Assembly: GCA_963762865.1 (NCBI GenBank)
Contig: CAVXNC010000014.1
Span: 186,001-250,000, forward strand
Reading direction: 5' to 3'
DNA from: DATHAP01 sp963762865
GTDB lineage: Bacteria > Actinomycetota > Actinomycetes > JACCUZ01
DNA length: 64,000 nt
Part shown: in pieces, positions 43,680-52,357 of the stretch
Numbering within the stretch: position 1 is the stretch's first letter
How the letters are laid out: every line of letters begins with the position of its first letter
The notes under the pieces: generated by a model
The model's database searches: none
What the model saw: only the letters and a program-made list of their open reading frames with translations
Told to the model about the DNA's origin: nothing
Program-made: the position numbers and the translations under genes

Positions 43680-44246
43680 CTAGGCCTGGTCCGTGCGCTC
43701 GGCGAGCTGTTGCAGGGCGGCCCACCTGGGGTCGGCCACCTCGTGCCCGTGTCCCGGGTCGTCCGCCAGGTGCGCCCCGCACTCGGAGCACAGACCCGGG
43801 CAGTCGTCTCGGCAGAGGGGCCGCAGCGGCAGTGCCAGGACCACCGCGTCCCGCAGCACCGGCTCGAGGTCGAGCAGGTCTCCGTCGAGCCGTGGCAGCT
43901 CGTCCTCGGCGTCCGCCGGCTCCCCCCGGGTCCAGAGCTCCTGGACGTCGACCGCGAGGTGCTGGCTGACCGGGTCGAGACAGCGCACGCACTCCCCCGC
44001 CACGGTGCCGGTCACCGTGCCGGAGACGAGGACGCCTTCGACGACCGACTCGAGCCGGAGGTCCAGCTCGAGCGCCGATCCCTCCGGGACCCCGAGGACG
44101 TCGACCCCGAGATCGGCCGGTGCCGGAACAGATCGGGAGAGCGTCCGCATCGACCCAGGCCGCCGGCCGAGCTCGCGGGTGTCGAGCACGAGAGGCAACC
44201 GTGGGTCGAGGTGCGCTGTTCTCCTGGTCTCTTCGGGCATGGTCAT
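43680..44246 (-). CDS. DUF177/YceD family protein
   Basis: 188 aa, conserved in bacteria upstream of rpmF; implicated in 23S rRNA/50S assembly in relatives. Visible: LVLDTRELGRRPGSM, then cysteines GECVRCLDPV and the C-terminal CRDDCPGLCSECGAHLAD, typical of YceD. Start at 44246. Transcribed into rpmF (58 nt). Confidence 0.88.
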   Translation of the reverse strand: MTMPEETRRTAHLDPRLPLVLDTRELGRRPGSMRTLSRSVPAPADLGVDVLGVPEGSALELDLRLESVVEGVLVSGTVTGTVAGECVRCLDPVSQHLAVDVQELWTRGEPADAEDELPRLDGDLLDLEPVLRDAVVLALPLRPLCRDDCPGLCSECGAHLADDPGHGHEVADPRWAALQQLAERTDQA

Positions 44247-44332
44247 CTCGGGATCGGGGCGTCTTCGGGAGCCCCGGGCGGGACCGGCACAGGCTACCCG
44301 ACCGTTCCCTTCCAGCCCAAAAAGCTCGCAGG

Positions 44333-44848
44333 TCAGCGCCGGTCGGGGTCCTCCCCCAACGGGTGCCCGGACTCGACGGCGCCCTGTTCCCAGGTGTCCG
44401 TCCCGCCCCGACCGGTGACCTTCTCCCGCCCGCGGCGGACCGCACCGAGCGTCTTCTCCAGGACGACCTCGAAGTTGGCCAGCTTGGTGTCGACGTAGTC
44501 GTCGACCTCGCGACGCAGGGTCTCGGCCTCCTCGAGGGCGTCCGAGCGGATCCGGTGCGCCTGGCGCCGCGCCTCGCTGACCACCTCGGTCTCCGAGGTC
44601 ATCGCCAGCCGCTGCTCCTCGGCCAGGTTGATCAGCCGCTGCGCCTCACGCCGGCCCTCGTCGACCACGCTCTCCCGGTCGGCGAGCAGCATCTGGGCGT
44701 GCCGGAACTCCTCAGGCAGCAGCGCCTTGACCTCCGCCAGCAGCTCCAGCACCTCGCCGCGGTTGACCACGCAGGACGCCGACATAGGCATCGATCGCGC
44801 CTGCTCCACGATGCCGGTGAGCTCGTCGAGCTTCTCGTGCAGGTCCAC
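44333..44848 (-). CDS. sepIVA: SepIVA-like coiled-coil division protein
   Basis: 171 aa, mostly helical (LADRESVVDEGRREAQRLI; SETEVVSEARRQAHRIRSDA) with a DivIVA/ATP-synthase-b-like look. In mycobacteria the gene at this position (before DUF177-rnc-fpg) is SepIVA, needed for septation. Synteny plus composition support the name; direct homology at residue level is moderate from inspection. No TM segment. Confidence 0.72.
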   Translation of the reverse strand: MDLHEKLDELTGIVEQARSMPMSASCVVNRGEVLELLAEVKALLPEEFRHAQMLLADRESVVDEGRREAQRLINLAEEQRLAMTSETEVVSEARRQAHRIRSDALEEAETLRREVDDYVDTKLANFEVVLEKTLGAVRRGREKVTGRGGTDTWEQGAVESGHPLGEDPDRR

Positions 44849-44902
44849 CTGGGAAGTCTCCCCCCTGGAAGGTTGCCGGCCGCTGGCGCGGCCGCCGGCC
44901 GG

Positions 44903-45385
44903 TCAGTCGGTCAGGCGCGTGCCGAGCCGACGAAGCACCGGCTCGGGTACCAGCCCGGAGACGTCCCCTCCCCACTTCGCGACCTCTTTCACCAGGCTGG
45001 AGGAGAGGAAGGAGTACTCGGGGTTGGTCGCCACGAAGAGCGTCTCGAGGCCGGTGAGGCGATTGTTCATCTGCGACATCTGCAGCTCGTAGTCGAAGTC
45101 GCTGACGGCGCGCAGCCCCTTGACCACGACGGGGATGTCCCGCTCGCGGCAGTAGTCCACGAGCAGGCCCTGGAAGGAGTCGACCGTGACGTTGCCGAGG
45201 CTCTCGGTCGCCTCGCGCAGCATCTCGATCCGCTCGTCGACCGCGAAGAGCCCGTGCTTGCTCGTGTTGACGAGCACGCCGACGATGACCTCGTCGTAGA
45301 GCCGGCTGGCCCGCTCGATGACGTCGAGGTGGCCGTTGGTGACCGGGTCGAACGATCCCGGGCAGACGCAGCGCCGCACCGTCAC
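44903..45385 (-). CDS. coaD: Phosphopantetheine adenylyltransferase
   Basis: Penultimate step of coenzyme A synthesis. 160 aa from GTG 45385, which overlaps the rsmD stop (GTGA). CVCPGSFDPVTNGHLDVIER has the nucleotidyltransferase (H/T)xGH signature; LRAVSDFDYELQMSQMNNRL and EYSFLSSSLVKEVAKWGGDV are family-typical. The open frame upstream of 45385 is shadow. Confidence 0.95.
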   Translation of the reverse strand: MTVRRCVCPGSFDPVTNGHLDVIERASRLYDEVIVGVLVNTSKHGLFAVDERIEMLREATESLGNVTVDSFQGLLVDYCRERDIPVVVKGLRAVSDFDYELQMSQMNNRLTGLETLFVATNPEYSFLSSSLVKEVAKWGGDVSGLVPEPVLRRLGTRLTD

Positions 45386-45969
45386 TCTCCGTCGGGTTGG
45401 AGGGGCGAGCCGGCGCGACCGTACCAAAGCGTCGCCTCGCCGTAGCGTCGGGCGCGCAGGGCGTGGACACCCGCGGGCCAGCCCCACTCGCCGCCTCGCG
45501 TCGCCCGCTCCACCACCAGGAGGGCGTCGGCCGCCAGCCAGCCGTTGTCAGCGGCGGTGGTCAGGACTGCGCGCAGGTCGTCGTCGGTGAGCTCGTAGGG
45601 CGGGTCGGCGAAGAGCAGGTCGTACGCGGCGGAGCCGGTCGGTCTGGACACCACTCGCTCGACCCGGCCGGCCACGACCTCGGCGCCGGGCAGACCTACG
45701 GCATCGACGTTGGCGCGCAGGCTGCGTACCGCCGCCGGGTCCGACTCGACCAGGACGACGGCCGACGCCCCGCGGCTGAGCGCCTCGAGGCCCACCGCTC
45801 CGGACCCGGCGTAGAGGTCCGCGACGCGCCGCCCGGCCAGCGACCCGAGCTGCGCCTCCAGGGCCGAGAACAGCGCCTCGCGCGCTCGGTCCGCGGTGGG
45901 CCGGGTGCCCCGGCCGGGGGGCGCGGCCAGCCGTCGACCGCGCGCGGCACCGGCCACGATCCTCGGCAC
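45382..45969 (-). CDS. rsmD: 16S rRNA (guanine966-N2)-methyltransferase RsmD
   Basis: 195 aa: MPRIVAGAARGRRLAAPPGR, TRPTADRAREALFSALEAQL, the SAM motif VADLYAGSGAVGLEALSRGA and the catalytic LLFADPPYEL (DPPY). ATG 45969. Coupled to coaD by a 4-nt overlap, the usual pair. Confidence 0.93.
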   Translation of the reverse strand: MPRIVAGAARGRRLAAPPGRGTRPTADRAREALFSALEAQLGSLAGRRVADLYAGSGAVGLEALSRGASAVVLVESDPAAVRSLRANVDAVGLPGAEVVAGRVERVVSRPTGSAAYDLLFADPPYELTDDDLRAVLTTAADNGWLAADALLVVERATRGGEWGWPAGVHALRARRYGEATLWYGRAGSPLQPDGE

Positions 45970-46025
45970 CTGAGACCTCCTGCTCGAGCCGGCCCACGTC
46001 CGGGTCGGCCCGAGCGGGAGCGCTG

Positions 46026-46466
46026 TCAGCGGGTGATCGTGATCTCCCGGCTGTCGGTAATGGTGCCGCAGAAGGTGAACCCGCAGGTGAACGCGTCGGC
46101 GGACGCGACCGCCGTGCCCTTCTTGAACACCCGGTGGTCGGCCACGACGGTGACCGTCGTCGCCTGCTGACCGCCCGTGCAGGGAGCGGTGCGGGACCCG
46201 AAGCCGGAGATTGTCTCGCTCCCGGCTCGCTGGACGACCTGCACCGAGATCTCGATCGACTGGTCACCCGGAGCGCACTGGTAGGTGACCGGGACCGAGA
46301 CGGCCGCGCCGCGCGCCAGGAGGTCCGCTGGCGACTGGATCTGGATGCCCGCCCCCTGCGGCGGCGAGTCCAGGGCGACGGCCGTGCCGACCGGGACGAG
46401 CGCGGCGAGCGCACCGCCCACCAGCAGGGCAAGGGCGGCGGGATGCCGCGTGCGAAGACGTGTCAT
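46026..46466 (-). CDS. Small secreted cysteine-containing protein
   Basis: 146 aa with a clear signal peptide (RTRHPAALALLVGGALAALV, AVA near residue 30). The mature part is beta-rich (AAVSVPVTYQCAPGDQSIEI; TVTVVADHRVFKKGTAVASA) with four cysteines that could form two disulfides. Ig-like fold guessed, not identified. ATG overlaps the stop of the O-antigen-ligase-like gene by 4 nt, so they are coupled; a role with it at the surface is inference. Confidence 0.68.
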   Translation of the reverse strand: MTRLRTRHPAALALLVGGALAALVPVGTAVALDSPPQGAGIQIQSPADLLARGAAVSVPVTYQCAPGDQSIEISVQVVQRAGSETISGFGSRTAPCTGGQQATTVTVVADHRVFKKGTAVASADAFTCGFTFCGTITDSREITITR

Positions 46467-47893
46467 GAAGTTCCCCCTCGTTGTTGTTTGGCTGGTTGTT
46501 CGGTGGCCGGCCTGCCCAGGACCGCGACCAGGGCCACGGCGGTGAGCGGGACGACCGGGACGTGCCAGACGAAGTCGAGACCGCCGTGGACGGCGGCCGC
46601 GACGAGCGCCGCCAGGACGCCCGCGGGCAGCGGATCCCGCGACACGTCGCGGGCCCCGACCGACGCGGCGCGCACCAGGAGCGCGACCAGGAGCATCAGG
46701 AGAAGCAGGCCGGGCACGCCCAGGTCGAGCAGGGTCTGGGCGTACTCGTCGTGCACGAAGCGGATGACCGTGAACGGGTGGCCGACACGGGAGAGGTCCA
46801 GCTGGCCGGCCCCCGGACCGGCACCCGACCACGGATGGTCGGCGACCGAGTCGATCGCGGCGCGGTGCGCGTCCACCCGGGTCGACGCGCCGCCGGCCAG
46901 TCGCTGGCCCAGGACGTCGGCCCGGAGCAGCGCGGCGACCACGCCGGCCGCGGCGGCCGTGACGGCGACCAGGCCGATGACCCCGCCGTGCGCGTCCGAT
47001 GCCACCCGCGGCGCCAGCGCCACAGAGACAGCCAGCCCGGCGAGCAGCGCCAGGACCGCAGGCCAGCGGCCGGTCGGGGCGTCCAGCGCGAAGGATCCCC
47101 ACAGACCGGTACAGGCGACGGCTGCGCCGAGAACCGGGGCGAGGGCGGCGCGGACCAGCGACCGCCAGCCGGTGCTGACTGCCAGGACGATCGCTCCCGC
47201 CATCAACGAGAGGGCTCCGGCCTTGCTCAGCGTGGCCAGGTGCCCGACGAGGAGCAGGCAGACGAGCGCCGCGAGGCCGGCGTCGCCGGGGCGTCGGGTG
47301 AGGCGGGCCAGCGCGGGCAGGACCAGCAGGGTCAGCAGCGCGGCGGCGGCATTGGGATAGGTGAGTGTCGAGCCGGCGCGCCACATCCCGTCCTGCGTCA
47401 CTGCGAGCCGGTCGAGGTGCCAGACGACCCCGGCCCAGCCGGTGACGGCGACGAGCGCCCCGAGGCCGAGGAGACCGCGCAGGACGAGGCCGCGCGCGTC
47501 GGCCGGCAGCCGACGGCCGACCAGCAGGAGGGCGACGACAGCGGCCGTGAGCAGCGCGGGCCAGATGCCGGACGACCGGTCGTCGGAGAACGCACCTCGC
47601 ACGAGCGCCCAGCATCCGAGCAGGGCGGCGACGGCGGCTGCCGCGGACCACGGCGACCGCGCGACCCGGCAGCCCGCGACCAGGACGGCTGCGGCCGGCA
47701 GGGTGAGGAGCAGGGGCAGCCGGCCGGGTGTGTGGTAGCCGCCCTGCGCCAGTGCGGTCGCGGCCAGTCCCGCGACGACCAGCTGGGCCGCCAGGGTCCC
47801 CCTCCCTGGACGGTCCAGCCCCCCGTGCCCCGTGCCACACCGGGTCGCCGTCGGGTCGGCCACGGCAACCTGCGGCCGTACGTCTGCCGTCAT
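46463..47893 (-). CDS. O-antigen ligase / polymerase-like membrane protein
   Basis: 476 aa (ATG 47893, MTADVRPQVAV; the frame also opens 5 codons upstream at 47908). About 12 hydrophobic segments. The Wzy/WaaL-type signature is HDEYAQTLLDLGVPGLLLLM with the conserved loop before it (HRAAIDSVADHPWSGAGPGA). Such proteins ligate or polymerise surface glycans, or act in teichoic/arabinan assembly in actinobacteria. No glycosyltransferases are adjacent. Coupled to the small secreted protein downstream. Confidence 0.75.
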   Translation of the reverse strand: MTADVRPQVAVADPTATRCGTGHGGLDRPGRGTLAAQLVVAGLAATALAQGGYHTPGRLPLLLTLPAAAVLVAGCRVARSPWSAAAAVAALLGCWALVRGAFSDDRSSGIWPALLTAAVVALLLVGRRLPADARGLVLRGLLGLGALVAVTGWAGVVWHLDRLAVTQDGMWRAGSTLTYPNAAAALLTLLVLPALARLTRRPGDAGLAALVCLLLVGHLATLSKAGALSLMAGAIVLAVSTGWRSLVRAALAPVLGAAVACTGLWGSFALDAPTGRWPAVLALLAGLAVSVALAPRVASDAHGGVIGLVAVTAAAAGVVAALLRADVLGQRLAGGASTRVDAHRAAIDSVADHPWSGAGPGAGQLDLSRVGHPFTVIRFVHDEYAQTLLDLGVPGLLLLMLLVALLVRAASVGARDVSRDPLPAGVLAALVAAAVHGGLDFVWHVPVVPLTAVALVAVLGRPATEQPAKQQRGGTS

Positions 47894-48006
47894 CCGACGT
47901 CCCCCCACCCCGCCGCACCCGCCGACGGGCGGGTGCGGCCCCCTACGGTCGCCGTCCCCCCGGGCGACCTGATGTCGAGGACTCGTTGGGTCCCCGCGCG
48001 GTTCGG

Positions 48007-50202
48007 TCAGGTCTTGTCGATGTACTGCGCCCGCTCGTCGGCCAGGGCCAGCTCCACCGCGTCTCGAAGGGCGGGGTGGTGGGACAGGTCGGGGTCGGAC
48101 GCGACGACGCCGGCGGCGTCGTCGCGGGCGTCGACGATCAGGTCCTCGTCGCGCAGCACGCGCAACAGGCGGAGGCTGGACCGCTTCCCGGACTGGGTGG
48201 CGCCGAGGACGTCGCCCTCCCGTCGGGTCTCGAGGTCGAGCCGCGAGAGCTCGAAGCCGTCGACGGTGGCGGCCACCGCCTCCAGCCGTTCGCGGGCCGG
48301 GCTGCCCGGCTCGGCGTCGGTGACCAGGAGGCAGAGCCCGGCTGCGGAGCCGCGACCGACCCGGCCACGCAGCTGGTGCAGCTGGGAGACTCCGAAGCGG
48401 TCTGCGTCGAGCACCACCATCACGGTCGCGTTGGGCACGTCGACCCCGACCTCGACGACCGTCGTCGCGACGAGCACGTCGACGTCGCCGGCGGCGAACC
48501 GGCGCATCACGTCGTCCTTGGCGTCCGGCGCCAGCCGGCCGTGCATCACCTCGACGCGCAGGCCGGTCAGCGGTCCCTCGGCCAGCATCGGCGCCACGTC
48601 GAGCACCGCCATCGTCTGCCGCAGGGGCGCAGCAGCGCCGTCCGCGTCGCCGTCCAGCTGGAGGTCGCCCGGGTCGCCGGTGTCCTCGTCCTCCCCGGAC
48701 CCGGTCTCGGTGTCACCGATCCGCGGACACACCACGTAGACCTGGTGGCCGCCGGCCACTTCCTCGCGGATCCGGTCCCACGCCCGCTCCAGGAAGTGCG
48801 GCTTCTCGCCGGGCACCACGTGCGACGTGATCGGCTGGCGCCCCGCCGGCAGCTCGGTGAGCGTCGACACGTCCAGGTCGCCGAAGACGGTCATCGCGAC
48901 GGTCCGCGGGATCGGCGTGGCCGTCATGACCAGCACGTGCGGCGGCATCTTCGCCTTGCTGCGCAAGGCGTCACGCTGCTCGACCCCGAAGCGGTGCTGT
49001 TCGTCGACGACCACCAGGCCGAGGTCGTGGAAGTCGACCGCGTCCTGGATCAGCGCGTGCGTGCCCACGACGATCCCCGCGTCGCCGCTGACCACGTCGA
49101 GCAGCGCGCTGCGCCGGGAGGCGGTCGGCTGGGACCCGGTGAGCAGCGCGACGCGGGTGCCGATGTCCGAGCCCCCGAGCAGGCCGCGCTCCGCGAGCGG
49201 CCCGAGCATCGCCGTCATCGACCGGTGGTGCTGCTGCGCGAGCACCTCGGTCGGGGCGAGAAGCGCTGCCTGGCCACCCGAGTCGACGACGGCGAGCATC
49301 GCCCGCAGCGCCACGACCGTCTTGCCGGAGCCCACCTCCCCTTGGAGCAGGCGGTGCATCGGGTGCTCGCGGGCCAGGTCGGCCGCGATGTCGTCGGCGA
49401 CCGCGCGCTGCCCGGCAGTCAGCGTGAACGGCAGCCGTGCATCGAAGGCCTCGAGCAGCCCGCCGCCCGACCACGGCCGTGGCGTCGCGGGCAGCGCGGC
49501 CGTCTCCGCCCGGCGCCGGGCCAGGATCGTCTGCAGGACGAACGCCTCGTCGTAGCGCAGGCGGCGCCGGGCGCGCGAGACGTCGTCGCGGGTCTCCGGC
49601 CGGTGCACCGTACGGAGCGCGTCCCCGAGTGACAGCAGGCCGCGGCGCAGCCGCAGCTCGGCCGGGACCGGGTCGGGGAAGGCCGCCGGGTCGGCGAGCA
49701 CGACGTCGACGACGACCCGCACGGCCTTGCTCAGCCGCCAGGAGGGCAGCCCGGCGGTCGCGGGGTAGACGGGGATGAGGCCGCCCGCGAACTCCTCGGC
49801 GTCGTCGCCGACGGCGACCTCGGGGTTGGTCAGCGTGACGCGGCCGCGGAAGACCTCCACCTTGCCGGCGAAGAAGACCTCCTGACCCGCCGTCAGCGAG
49901 CGCTCGCGGTAGGGCTGGTTGAAGAAGGTCACGGTCACCCGGCTGCGGCCGTCGGTGATCACGACGTCGGTCTTGTGCAGCTTGGGCCGGATCCGGTGGC
50001 TCTTCACCGAGGCGACGGTCGCCTGCACCGTGACCAGGTCTCCGGGAACCAGCCGGCTCAGGTCGGTCAGCTCACCGCGCTCGTAATAACGGCGCGGGTA
50101 GTGCCGCAGCACGTCGCCGACGGTCGAGACGCCCAGCTTGTCGAGCTGCTTGGCCGTCTTGTCGCCGACCAGCTTCTTCGCGGGTGCGTCCAGCGCCACC
50201 AC
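48007..50202 (-). CDS. recG: ATP-dependent DNA helicase RecG
   Basis: 731 aa, regresses stalled forks and processes R-loops. Order: N-terminal OB/wedge domain (LGVSTVGDVLRHYPRRYYER), Walker A LLQGEVGSGKTVVALRAMLA, DEQH box VVVDEQHRFGVEQRDALRSK, motif III MTATPIPRT and the C-terminal helicase/TRG region (QLRGRVGRGSAAGLCLLV). ATG/GTG at 50202, 2 nt after the DAK2-domain gene stop. Confidence 0.95.
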   Translation of the reverse strand: MVALDAPAKKLVGDKTAKQLDKLGVSTVGDVLRHYPRRYYERGELTDLSRLVPGDLVTVQATVASVKSHRIRPKLHKTDVVITDGRSRVTVTFFNQPYRERSLTAGQEVFFAGKVEVFRGRVTLTNPEVAVGDDAEEFAGGLIPVYPATAGLPSWRLSKAVRVVVDVVLADPAAFPDPVPAELRLRRGLLSLGDALRTVHRPETRDDVSRARRRLRYDEAFVLQTILARRRAETAALPATPRPWSGGGLLEAFDARLPFTLTAGQRAVADDIAADLAREHPMHRLLQGEVGSGKTVVALRAMLAVVDSGGQAALLAPTEVLAQQHHRSMTAMLGPLAERGLLGGSDIGTRVALLTGSQPTASRRSALLDVVSGDAGIVVGTHALIQDAVDFHDLGLVVVDEQHRFGVEQRDALRSKAKMPPHVLVMTATPIPRTVAMTVFGDLDVSTLTELPAGRQPITSHVVPGEKPHFLERAWDRIREEVAGGHQVYVVCPRIGDTETGSGEDEDTGDPGDLQLDGDADGAAAPLRQTMAVLDVAPMLAEGPLTGLRVEVMHGRLAPDAKDDVMRRFAAGDVDVLVATTVVEVGVDVPNATVMVVLDADRFGVSQLHQLRGRVGRGSAAGLCLLVTDAEPGSPARERLEAVAATVDGFELSRLDLETRREGDVLGATQSGKRSSLRLLRVLRDEDLIVDARDDAAGVVASDPDLSHHPALRDAVELALADERAQYIDKT

Positions 50203-50204
50203 GA

Positions 50205-51872
50205 CTACTCGACCCCGAAGAGCAGCGGGTAGCCGGCCTGCCCGCCGGGGTAGTGCACCGTGTCCACCTCCGGCCGCCCCTGCCGGGCGCGCGCCGCGAC
50301 CTGCTCGGCGAGCTCGTCGCCGGCGTCGGCGCCGGTCACCAGCGTGACCAGCTCGCCGCCCGACCCGAGCATCCGCTCGAGCACCGTCGCAGCCACCTCC
50401 ACGAGGTCGTCGCCGATGACCGCGAAGTCGCCGTCGACGATCCCGAGGACGTCGCCGGCCCGACAGACCCCGGCCATCGTCACCGCCTGCTTGGACGCGA
50501 CCGTCACGCCGCCGTGGCGGCAGTGGCCGGCTGCGGCCGTCATCGCGACGACGTCGTCCTCGAAGCGGCGGGCCGGGTCGTGCACCGCGAGCGCGGCGAT
50601 GGCCTGCACGCTGGCCCGGGTCGGGATCACGGCGACCCGCAGTCCCTCGTCACGGGCCTTGGCAGCCGCCGCCTCGGCCACGGCGAGGCTGTCGGCGTCG
50701 TTGGGCAGCACGACCACGTCGCGCGCCTGCGCGCGGCGGAGGCCGGTCAGCAGCTCGGCGGTCGATGCGCGCCGTCCCGGCCCGCCGTGGACGACCGTCG
50801 CCCCACCCGCCTCGAAGAGCGCCGCGAGGCCATCGCCCGCGACGACCGAGACCACGCCCCGGCTGTCGGGGGCCAGCTCGGTGGCGGTCGCCCGCGCCGC
50901 GTCGCGGAAGTGCGTGATCCGGATCCGGTGCGGACGGCCCGCCTCCACCCCGGCCTCGACCGCGGCACCGACGTCGTCGACGTGCACGTGGACGTTCCAG
51001 GTGGGCTCGGCGCCGACGACGACGAGCGAGTCGCCCAGCGGCGCCAGTGCCGAACGAAGCGGCGGGATCGCCTCGGCCGGCGCGTCGAGGAGGTACATCA
51101 CCTCGTAGGTCGGGCCGTGCGCGTCCGGGTCCTCCACGTCCAGCCCGCTGCGCGGCCGCGCCCGCTCGACCTCCCCGGCGGGCACCCGGGTCTCGATGAC
51201 CAGCGGCTCGGCGCCGGTCACCAGCGTCACCAGGGTGTCGAGCAGCACGCACACCCCTCTGCCTCCGGCGTCGACCACGCCGGCCCGGCGGAGCACCTCG
51301 AGCTGCTGCGGGGTCCGTGCCAGGGCGACCCTGGCACCGTCGGCTGCAGCCGTCACCACCGCGGCCAGGTCGGCGCCGTCCCGCTCCGCGGCGTCGCGCG
51401 CCGAGTCGGCAGCAGCCTGCGCGACGGTCAGCATGGTGCCTTCGACGGGCACGGCCACCGCGTCGTACGCCGCCCGTGCAGCCGCCTCGAAGGCGGCGGC
51501 GAGCTCGCCCGCCCCGACGTTCTCGTCCGTCCCGGCCAGGCCGTCGGCCAGCCCTCGCAGCAGCTGGGACAGGATCACCCCGGAGTTCCCGCGGGCGCCC
51601 ATCAACGCGCCGTGCGCCAGCCGGGTCAGCGAACCGCCGCTGCCTGACCCGCCGCTCCCCGTCCGGGCGTCGACCGCGCCGTCCGGCGGGGGCTCCCCCA
51701 GCGCCTCCACGGCGGCGGCGAGGGTCAGGTGCATGTTGGTGCCGGTGTCGCCGTCGGGCACCGGGTAGACGTTCAGGTCGTCGATCTCCGCGCGTGCCGC
51801 CTCCAACGCGTCCCTCGCGGCCCCGGCCCAGCGAGCCAGAGCCGCGGAGTCCAGACCGGCGGGCGTGCTCAC
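50205..51872 (-). CDS. DAK2-domain protein (YloV/FakA-like kinase)
   Basis: 555 aa. N-terminal DhaL/DAK2 ATP-binding domain: VYPVPDGDTGTNMHLTLAAA and GALMGARGNSGVILSQLLRG. The C-terminal half (EDD/DegV-related) includes VVVLPNDADSLAVAEAAAAK. In firmicutes FakA phosphorylates fatty acids held by FakB/DegV; in actinobacteria the role is not established. Directly upstream of recG. Confidence 0.85.
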   Translation of the reverse strand: MSTPAGLDSAALARWAGAARDALEAARAEIDDLNVYPVPDGDTGTNMHLTLAAAVEALGEPPPDGAVDARTGSGGSGSGGSLTRLAHGALMGARGNSGVILSQLLRGLADGLAGTDENVGAGELAAAFEAAARAAYDAVAVPVEGTMLTVAQAAADSARDAAERDGADLAAVVTAAADGARVALARTPQQLEVLRRAGVVDAGGRGVCVLLDTLVTLVTGAEPLVIETRVPAGEVERARPRSGLDVEDPDAHGPTYEVMYLLDAPAEAIPPLRSALAPLGDSLVVVGAEPTWNVHVHVDDVGAAVEAGVEAGRPHRIRITHFRDAARATATELAPDSRGVVSVVAGDGLAALFEAGGATVVHGGPGRRASTAELLTGLRRAQARDVVVLPNDADSLAVAEAAAAKARDEGLRVAVIPTRASVQAIAALAVHDPARRFEDDVVAMTAAAGHCRHGGVTVASKQAVTMAGVCRAGDVLGIVDGDFAVIGDDLVEVAATVLERMLGSGGELVTLVTGADAGDELAEQVAARARQGRPEVDTVHYPGGQAGYPLLFGVE

Positions 51873-51969
51873 GGGTGGGACCCTAGCCGTGGGGCCGGAC
51901 CCGGCACCTGCATCGACACCTGCGTCGGCGCCGGAGGCTCGGCCGCGGCGTCCGGCCCCGCTCGGCGAG

Positions 51970-52000
51970 TTGGCGTGCGGGCGCGGCCGTCAGTTAGTCT
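51970..52000 (+). promoter_or_regulatory. Candidate rpmB promoter
   Basis: TTGGCG (51970-51975) and TAGTCT (51995-52000), 19-nt spacer, 74 nt before rpmB. Spacing is slightly long; position and divergence from the DAK2 gene are the main support. Confidence 0.4.
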
Positions 52001-52074
52001 GCTGCGGTTGCCCGAACGGTGGACCCGCTCCACCTGGGCTCTTCTGTCCGCCCCACCTTCCTTGGAGTTCTCCC

Positions 52075-52260
52075 GTGGCTGCCACCTGCGACGTCTGCGG
52101 CAAGGGTCCGGGCTTCGGTCACAACATCTCGCACTCGCACCGGCGCACCAAGCGCCGCTGGAACCCCAACATCCAGACCGTGCGCGCGATGGTGGGTCGG
52201 ACGCCCAAGCGCCTGAACGTCTGCACCTCCTGCCTCAAGGCCGGCAAGGTCGTTCGCTGA
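52075..52260 (+). CDS. rpmB: 50S ribosomal protein L28
   Basis: 61 aa from GTG 52075: AATCDVCGKGPGFGHNISHS, HRRTKRRWNPNIQTVRAMVG, and the C-terminal CTSCLKAGKVVR. Two CxxC pairs, the zinc-type paralogue. A TTGGAG lies upstream and a strong terminator follows. Divergent from the DAK2/recG pair, as in other actinobacteria. Confidence 0.95.
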   Translation: MAATCDVCGKGPGFGHNISHSHRRTKRRWNPNIQTVRAMVGRTPKRLNVCTSCLKAGKVVR

Positions 52261-52285
52261 CCCAGCCCGCCTCGAGCGCCTGACG

Positions 52286-52312
52286 GGCCGGTCCTCCTCG
52301 TGAGGGCCGGCC
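52286..52312 (+). terminator. Rho-independent terminator after rpmB
   Basis: Stem GGCCGGTCCTC / GAGGGCCGGCC (11 bp with one G-U), 5-nt loop, then TTTCT. Lies 25 nt past the rpmB stop. One of the best-formed terminators in the window. Confidence 0.8.
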
Positions 52313-52357
52313 TTTCTGCTGTCCGGACGTGGTGCGCACCGCCTCTCCCCGCGAGGC

